A DNA stretch of 7,884 nucleotides from Planctomycetota bacterium (lineage in GTDB: Bacteria > Planctomycetota > Planctomycetia > Pirellulales > Pirellulaceae), in NCBI GenBank assembly GCA_026692885.1, contig JAPLNJ010000931.1, forward strand, positions 1 through 7,884. The letters are read 5' to 3'. Below are positions 4,407-7,884 of the stretch, piece by piece. How positions within the stretch are numbered: the first letter of the stretch is position 1; every line of letters begins with the position of its first letter. Both the position numbers and the translations under genes were made by a program. The notes under the pieces are model-generated. The model was not told the origin of the DNA. It saw only the letters and a list, made by a program, of their open reading frames with translations, and did not search any database.

Positions 4407-7400
4407 ATGTTGACGACACTCGCCCGCTCGGCGTTCGGAATTGCCCTGTTGGTCGCCACCGCCACGGTGGCCATGGCGGCGGGGAGTTTGCAGGTGGACA
4501 AACTCCGCTGCGAATACAAGACGGATCCGGTCGGGATCGACGTGAGCCGGCCCCGGTTGAGTTGGCTGCTGGTGCCGACCCAGGCTGCGCAACGGGGACT
4601 CAAGCAAGACGCGTATCAGATCCGGGTGGCGAGTTCCAATCAGCTGCTCGACGCCGGCCAAGCCGATCTTTGGGACAGCGGTAAGGTGGCTTCCGACCAG
4701 TCGGTCCACGTCGAGTATGCGGGGAGAGAACTCGCTTCGGCCCAGGACTGTTTCTGGAAAGTCCAGGTGTGGGACCAGGCCGGGCAAGCGTCTGAGTGGA
4801 GTGCGACGGGGCGCTGGACCATGGGGTTGCTGCATGCGGAGGATTGGCAGGCGCGCTGGATCGGGTTTGACGCCGCTCCGGAGTCCGAGGACGCACCAAC
4901 GAAGGTCTGGCGGGACCTGCTGACCTTCCAGGACAACCGGTGGATGTGGACCGGCGGCGCGAAGCCGGGCAATCAGCCGACCGGCCCGGCGTATTTCCGC
5001 AAGGTGATCGAGATTCCGGCAGGCCGCAAAGTGGCGCAAGCGACTTTTCTGATTGCCGCAGATGACGCCTTCACACTCTTCCTGAACGGCCACGACTCCG
5101 GCAACGGCAGCAACTGGAAAACCCCGTCCGGCTTGGACGTGACGGGGCGGCTGCAGGCCGGTCGGAACGCGCTGGGGATTACGGTGGTCAACGGTGGCAC
5201 GACGCCGAGTCCGGCCGGTTTGCTGGGCCAGCTCGTGGTCCTGTTTGATGCTGGCGCTCCGCTGGTCGTCCCGATCGACGAGACCTGGCGCAGCAGCCGC
5301 ACACCGGGCGAGCGGTGGAAATGGGCGGACTACGACGACGCTTCGTGGACACTGTCCAACGCGGTCGCCAAGCACGGCGACCAGCCCTGGGGCAAGCTGC
5401 AACTGAGCATCGTGAAGATGCTGCCTGCGGCGTACCTGCGCAAGGCGTTTTCTCTGGACAAGCCGCTCCGCCGCGCCGTCCTGTTTGCCTCGGCGTTGGG
5501 CGTGTACGACCTGCACCTGAACGGCAAGCCGCTCAACAACGATGTGCTGTCCCCGGGCTGGACGGACTACCGTAAACGGGTCCACTACTTCGGCTACGAC
5601 ATCACGAGTCGGCTGAAGCCCGGCGACAACGTGCTGGGTGCGATTCTGGGGGATGGCTGGTATGCGGGGTATCTGGCCTTTTCCGGCCGCCGCCACTACT
5701 ACGGAGACAAGCCCCGTTTCCTGGCCCACCTGCGTCTCGATTTCGCCGACGGCAGCAGCCGCGTGATCGGCACCGATGATAGTTGGCAGGCAGCCTACGG
5801 CCCGGTGCGGGAAGGCGACCTCTTGATGGGCTGCGTCTATGACGCGCGTCTGGAACAGCCAGGCTGGAGCACGACCGGTGGGATGGCAGTTCCGTGGCAG
5901 GCCGCCACGGTGGACCCGGACGTCAAAGCCAACCTGGAGGCACATCCGGCTACACCCATCCGGAGGATTCAGGAACTGCCGGCCCAGAAAGTCACGGAAC
6001 CGAAGCCGGGCGTCTACGTGTTCGACCTCGGCCAGAACATCGTCGGCTGGGTGCGGCTGCAGGCCCACGGCAGCAAAGGCCAACAGGTGGTGGTTCGGCA
6101 TGCGGAAATGCTCAATCCCGACGGCACGCGGTACACCACCAACTTGCGCGCGGCCAAGGCGCTCGATACGTATTACCTGGACGGCGGGCCGAAACGCGCC
6201 TACGAACCGTCGTTCACGTTCCACGGGTTCCAGTATGTGGAGGTGACCGGGCTGGACGCCAAGCCCGACCTGGCCGACGTCACGGGCATTGTCGTGCATT
6301 CGGACCTGCCCCGCACGGGCTCGTTTGAATGTTCGAATCCGCTCGTCAACAAGCTGGTGGAAAACACCATCTGGGGCCAGAAAGGTAACTTCCTTGACGT
6401 ACCTACCGATTGCCCGCAGCGCGACGAGCGGGCCGGTTGGACGGGTGATGCTCAAGTGTTCATGAAGACCGCCTGTCTGAACCTGGACTCGCCGGCCTTT
6501 TTCACCAAGTGGCTGACCGATCTCTGCCAGGACTCGCAGCGTGAAGACGGCGGTCTTGGCGACGTGGCGCCGCACGTCAACATCGTGGGCTTCGGTAATA
6601 CCGGTTGGGCGGATGCCGGTGTGGTGTGCAACTGGCAGATGGTCCAACTATACGGCGACACGCGGGTCGTGCAACGGCACTATCCGGCGCTGGTGCGCTA
6701 CATGGATTACCTGGCCCGGACCAGCCAGAACTTCACGCGCGGCACCGGTGCCTTCGGCGATTGGCTGCGACTGGCCGGCCCGCAGCATTCCGAGGCGATC
6801 GGCACTGCCTACTACTTCTACTCCACGCGTCTGATGGCCGAACTGGCCGACGCCTTGGGCAAGACGGATGACGTGCAGAAATATCGCGCCCAGGCGGAGC
6901 AGATCAAAGCCGCCTTCGTCAAGAACTTCCTGAAAGCGGACGGCCGGATCGCCGACGCCAAGGGGGAGACCGGCCAGACGTTTTACGCACTGGCCTTTGG
7001 ACTCGACTTGGTGCCTCGGGATCGGCACGCGCAGGTCTCGCAGCAATTCGTCGCAGAGATTCAGAAGCAGGATGGGCATCTGGCCACCGGATTCCTCGGC
7101 ACGCCCTTTGTGCTTTTTGCGTTGGAGAAAGCCGGTCAAGCGGATTTGGCCTACCGGCTGCTGTTGAACGACACCTATCCCTCCTGGCTGCTCCCCGTGA
7201 AGCTGGGATCCACGACGATGTGGGAGCGGTGGGATGGTTGGCTGCCGGACAAGGGTTTCCAGGACGCCGGCATGAATTCGTTCAACCACTATTGGCTTGG
7301 CTGCGTCGGCCAGTGGCTGCAATGCTCGGTGGCGGGCCTCGACACCGACGGCCCCGGGTTTGCGCGGATCACCATTCGCCCGGTGCTGGCCTCCGCGGGG

Positions 7401-7679
7401 ACAGGCTTGAGCTCGGCCCGGGGCTCCTATGACTCGATTCGCGGACGCATCGTCAGCCAATGGAGCAGGGACGCGCAAGGTTTTCGGCTGAACGTCACGA
7501 TTCCGGCCAACACGGTGGCGACGGTCTTCGTGCCGGCTCAGGATCCCGCGAGTATCCGGGAAGGCGGCCAAGCGATCGAGCGAGTGACAGGCGTGAAGTT
7601 CCTGCGGCACGAGCCTGGTTATGCGGTGTTCGAAGTCGGCTCGGGCCAGTATGCCTTCACTGTTTCACCGACCCCTTGA
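4407..7679 (+). CDS. Secreted alpha-L-rhamnosidase, glycoside hydrolase family 78
   Basis: A 1090-residue exported enzyme that hydrolyses terminal alpha-L-rhamnose from polysaccharides or glycosides (inverting mechanism, EC 3.2.1.40). Residues 1-24 are a signal peptide, with predicted cleavage after AMA. Domains in order: a fibronectin-III-like N-terminal domain (about 27-155, opening LQVDKLRCEYKTDPVGIDVS); an additional beta-sandwich (about 165-335); the family's Bac_rhamnosid_N domain (about 342-530, with VYDARLEQPGW at 477-487); a second beta-sandwich (about 535-640, VFDLGQNIVGWVRL at 538-551); the alpha/alpha-barrel catalytic domain (about 645-1000); and a C-terminal beta domain. The catalytic motif DVPTDCPQRDERAGWTGDAQ spans 664-683: Glu674 aligns with the known general acid, and Glu940 in TTMWERWDGW with the general base. 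Their spacing (266 residues) matches characterised members. The ATG at 4407 has AGAGGA 8 bases upstream and begins the signal peptide. The gene is complete. No other carbohydrate genes are adjacent. Confidence 0.97.
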   Translation: MLTTLARSAFGIALLVATATVAMAAGSLQVDKLRCEYKTDPVGIDVSRPRLSWLLVPTQAAQRGLKQDAYQIRVASSNQLLDAGQADLWDSGKVASDQSVHVEYAGRELASAQDCFWKVQVWDQAGQASEWSATGRWTMGLLHAEDWQARWIGFDAAPESEDAPTKVWRDLLTFQDNRWMWTGGAKPGNQPTGPAYFRKVIEIPAGRKVAQATFLIAADDAFTLFLNGHDSGNGSNWKTPSGLDVTGRLQAGRNALGITVVNGGTTPSPAGLLGQLVVLFDAGAPLVVPIDETWRSSRTPGERWKWADYDDASWTLSNAVAKHGDQPWGKLQLSIVKMLPAAYLRKAFSLDKPLRRAVLFASALGVYDLHLNGKPLNNDVLSPGWTDYRKRVHYFGYDITSRLKPGDNVLGAILGDGWYAGYLAFSGRRHYYGDKPRFLAHLRLDFADGSSRVIGTDDSWQAAYGPVREGDLLMGCVYDARLEQPGWSTTGGMAVPWQAATVDPDVKANLEAHPATPIRRIQELPAQKVTEPKPGVYVFDLGQNIVGWVRLQAHGSKGQQVVVRHAEMLNPDGTRYTTNLRAAKALDTYYLDGGPKRAYEPSFTFHGFQYVEVTGLDAKPDLADVTGIVVHSDLPRTGSFECSNPLVNKLVENTIWGQKGNFLDVPTDCPQRDERAGWTGDAQVFMKTACLNLDSPAFFTKWLTDLCQDSQREDGGLGDVAPHVNIVGFGNTGWADAGVVCNWQMVQLYGDTRVVQRHYPALVRYMDYLARTSQNFTRGTGAFGDWLRLAGPQHSEAIGTAYYFYSTRLMAELADALGKTDDVQKYRAQAEQIKAAFVKNFLKADGRIADAKGETGQTFYALAFGLDLVPRDRHAQVSQQFVAEIQKQDGHLATGFLGTPFVLFALEKAGQADLAYRLLLNDTYPSWLLPVKLGSTTMWERWDGWLPDKGFQDAGMNSFNHYWLGCVGQWLQCSVAGLDTDGPGFARITIRPVLASAGTGLSSARGSYDSIRGRIVSQWSRDAQGFRLNVTIPANTVATVFVPAQDPASIREGGQAIERVTGVKFLRHEPGYAVFEVGSGQYAFTVSPTP

Positions 7680-7696
7680 GTCCGTGGGACACGGCC

Positions 7697-7785
7697 TTGA
7701 TCGGAACGTTGCGCATTGTAACCCGACGCGTCAGCGAGGAAGAGCGGCGTTTTCCTCGCTGACGTTGATCGTAACACTGCGACAT
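7697..7785. repeat. Imperfect direct repeats flanking the downstream palindrome
   Basis: TTGATCGGAACGTTGCG (7697-7713) and TTGATCGTAACACTGCG (7765-7781) agree at 14 of 17 positions, and CAT follows each (with one extra A in the second copy). They lie on either side of the 7729-7764 stem-loop. They may be old flanking duplications of an inserted palindromic element, part of a larger repeat unit, or chance. Confidence 0.35.
7729..7764. terminator. 13-bp stem-loop downstream of the rhamnosidase; planctomycete-type palindromic repeat
   Basis: CGTCAGCGAGGAA (7729-7741) is perfectly complementary to TTCCTCGCTGACG (7752-7764). Two further pairs (G-T, A-T) can extend the stem and leave a 6-base loop GCGGCG. 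It lies 49 bases after the rhamnosidase stop, so it can end or stabilise that transcript, although no T-run follows. The left arm is part of AACCCGACGCGTCAGCGAGG (7720-7739), a motif I recall as widely dispersed in planctomycete intergenic DNA, so it may be a mobile or amplified palindromic repeat rather than a dedicated terminator. A perfect 13-bp arm pair this close together is very unlikely by chance. Confidence 0.6.
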
Positions 7786-7806
7786 ACCGTCACCGCAAGC
7801 TGGGCC

Positions 7807-7841
7807 CGTCCGAGACGCTCCCGACGTGAGTCGGTGAGAGC
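7807..7841 (+). other. Possible structured RNA segment near the right edge
   Basis: On the plus strand, GCTC (7817-7820) plus CCGAC (7821-7825) pairs with GTCGG (7830-7834) plus GAGC (7838-7841), enclosing a GTGA tetraloop (GNRA class) with TGA as a 3-base bulge. Just upstream CGTC (7807-7810) can pair with GACG (7814-7817), a competing fold. Further on, TCGGTGAG (7831-7838) is complementary to CTCACCGA (7871-7878). The remaining 205 bases after the rhamnosidase (7680-7884) hold no convincing gene. A non-coding RNA, the edge of a ribozyme or intron, or coincidental pairing are all possible. Confidence 0.28.
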
Positions 7842-7884
7842 AGTCCCGCCAACTCCTTACACCACGGCGCCTCACCGAGTTCTC

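Noticed and set aside
4380..6647. A 755-codon open frame on the minus strand opposite the rhamnosidase
   Set aside because: It is a shadow of the GC-rich rhamnosidase gene: its composition is dominated by His, Arg, Val and Gln with no recognisable domain, and the plus strand encodes a full GH78 enzyme with catalytic motifs.
6648..7610. A 320-codon open frame on the minus strand
   Set aside because: It lies wholly opposite the 3' part of the rhamnosidase gene and shows the same shadow composition, with no ribosome-binding site or domain.
7786..7884. Group II intron boundary
   Set aside because: The GNRA stem is suggestive, but I could not find a domain V-like hairpin, a GTGCG start or a reverse transcriptase frame, so the specific call is not supported.

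Overview
The window most resembles a chromosomal segment of a planctomycete (Pirellulales-like). The signs are a moderately GC-rich sequence, a DUF4058-type protein, small Asp-rich proteins, a secreted family-78 glycosidase, and a palindrome containing CCCGACGCGTCAGCGAGGA, a dispersed motif I recall from planctomycete genomes. This assignment is inference from sequence alone. No rRNA, tRNA, CRISPR array or transposase is visible.

Layout. (a) Positions 1-863, minus strand: a two-gene unit, a small acidic lipoprotein (513-863) followed 4 bases later by a single-domain STAS protein (170-508). A possible third gene starts at position 47 and runs off the left edge. (b) Positions 864-1197: a 334-base divergent intergenic region with a consensus TATAAT, a 12-bp palindrome and a 9-bp dyad, but no convincing gene. 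(c) Positions 1198-3442, plus strand: an 84-residue protein built around F(D)n repeats, then a 642-residue ABC-2 type permease made of two homologous halves, with no ATPase gene in view. (d) Positions 3446-3488: a hairpin between convergent genes. (e) Positions 3496-4236, minus strand: a DUF4058-like protein, divergent from (f) positions 4407-7679, plus strand: a complete secreted GH78 alpha-L-rhamnosidase of 1090 residues with an extra beta-sandwich domain. (g) Positions 7680-7884: no gene; a 13-bp perfect stem-loop, flanking imperfect direct repeats, and a structured stretch that reaches the right edge.

How the genes fit together. The lipoprotein/STAS pair suggests a cell-envelope link to partner-switching regulation. 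The Asp-rich protein and permease probably share a transcript. The rhamnosidase acts outside the cytoplasm on rhamnose-containing glycans, but here it has no transporter, sulfatase or regulator beside it, so no polysaccharide utilisation locus is shown. I see no clearly new multi-gene system. The least explained parts are the F(D)n protein with the double permease, the lipoprotein/STAS pair, and the structured right edge.
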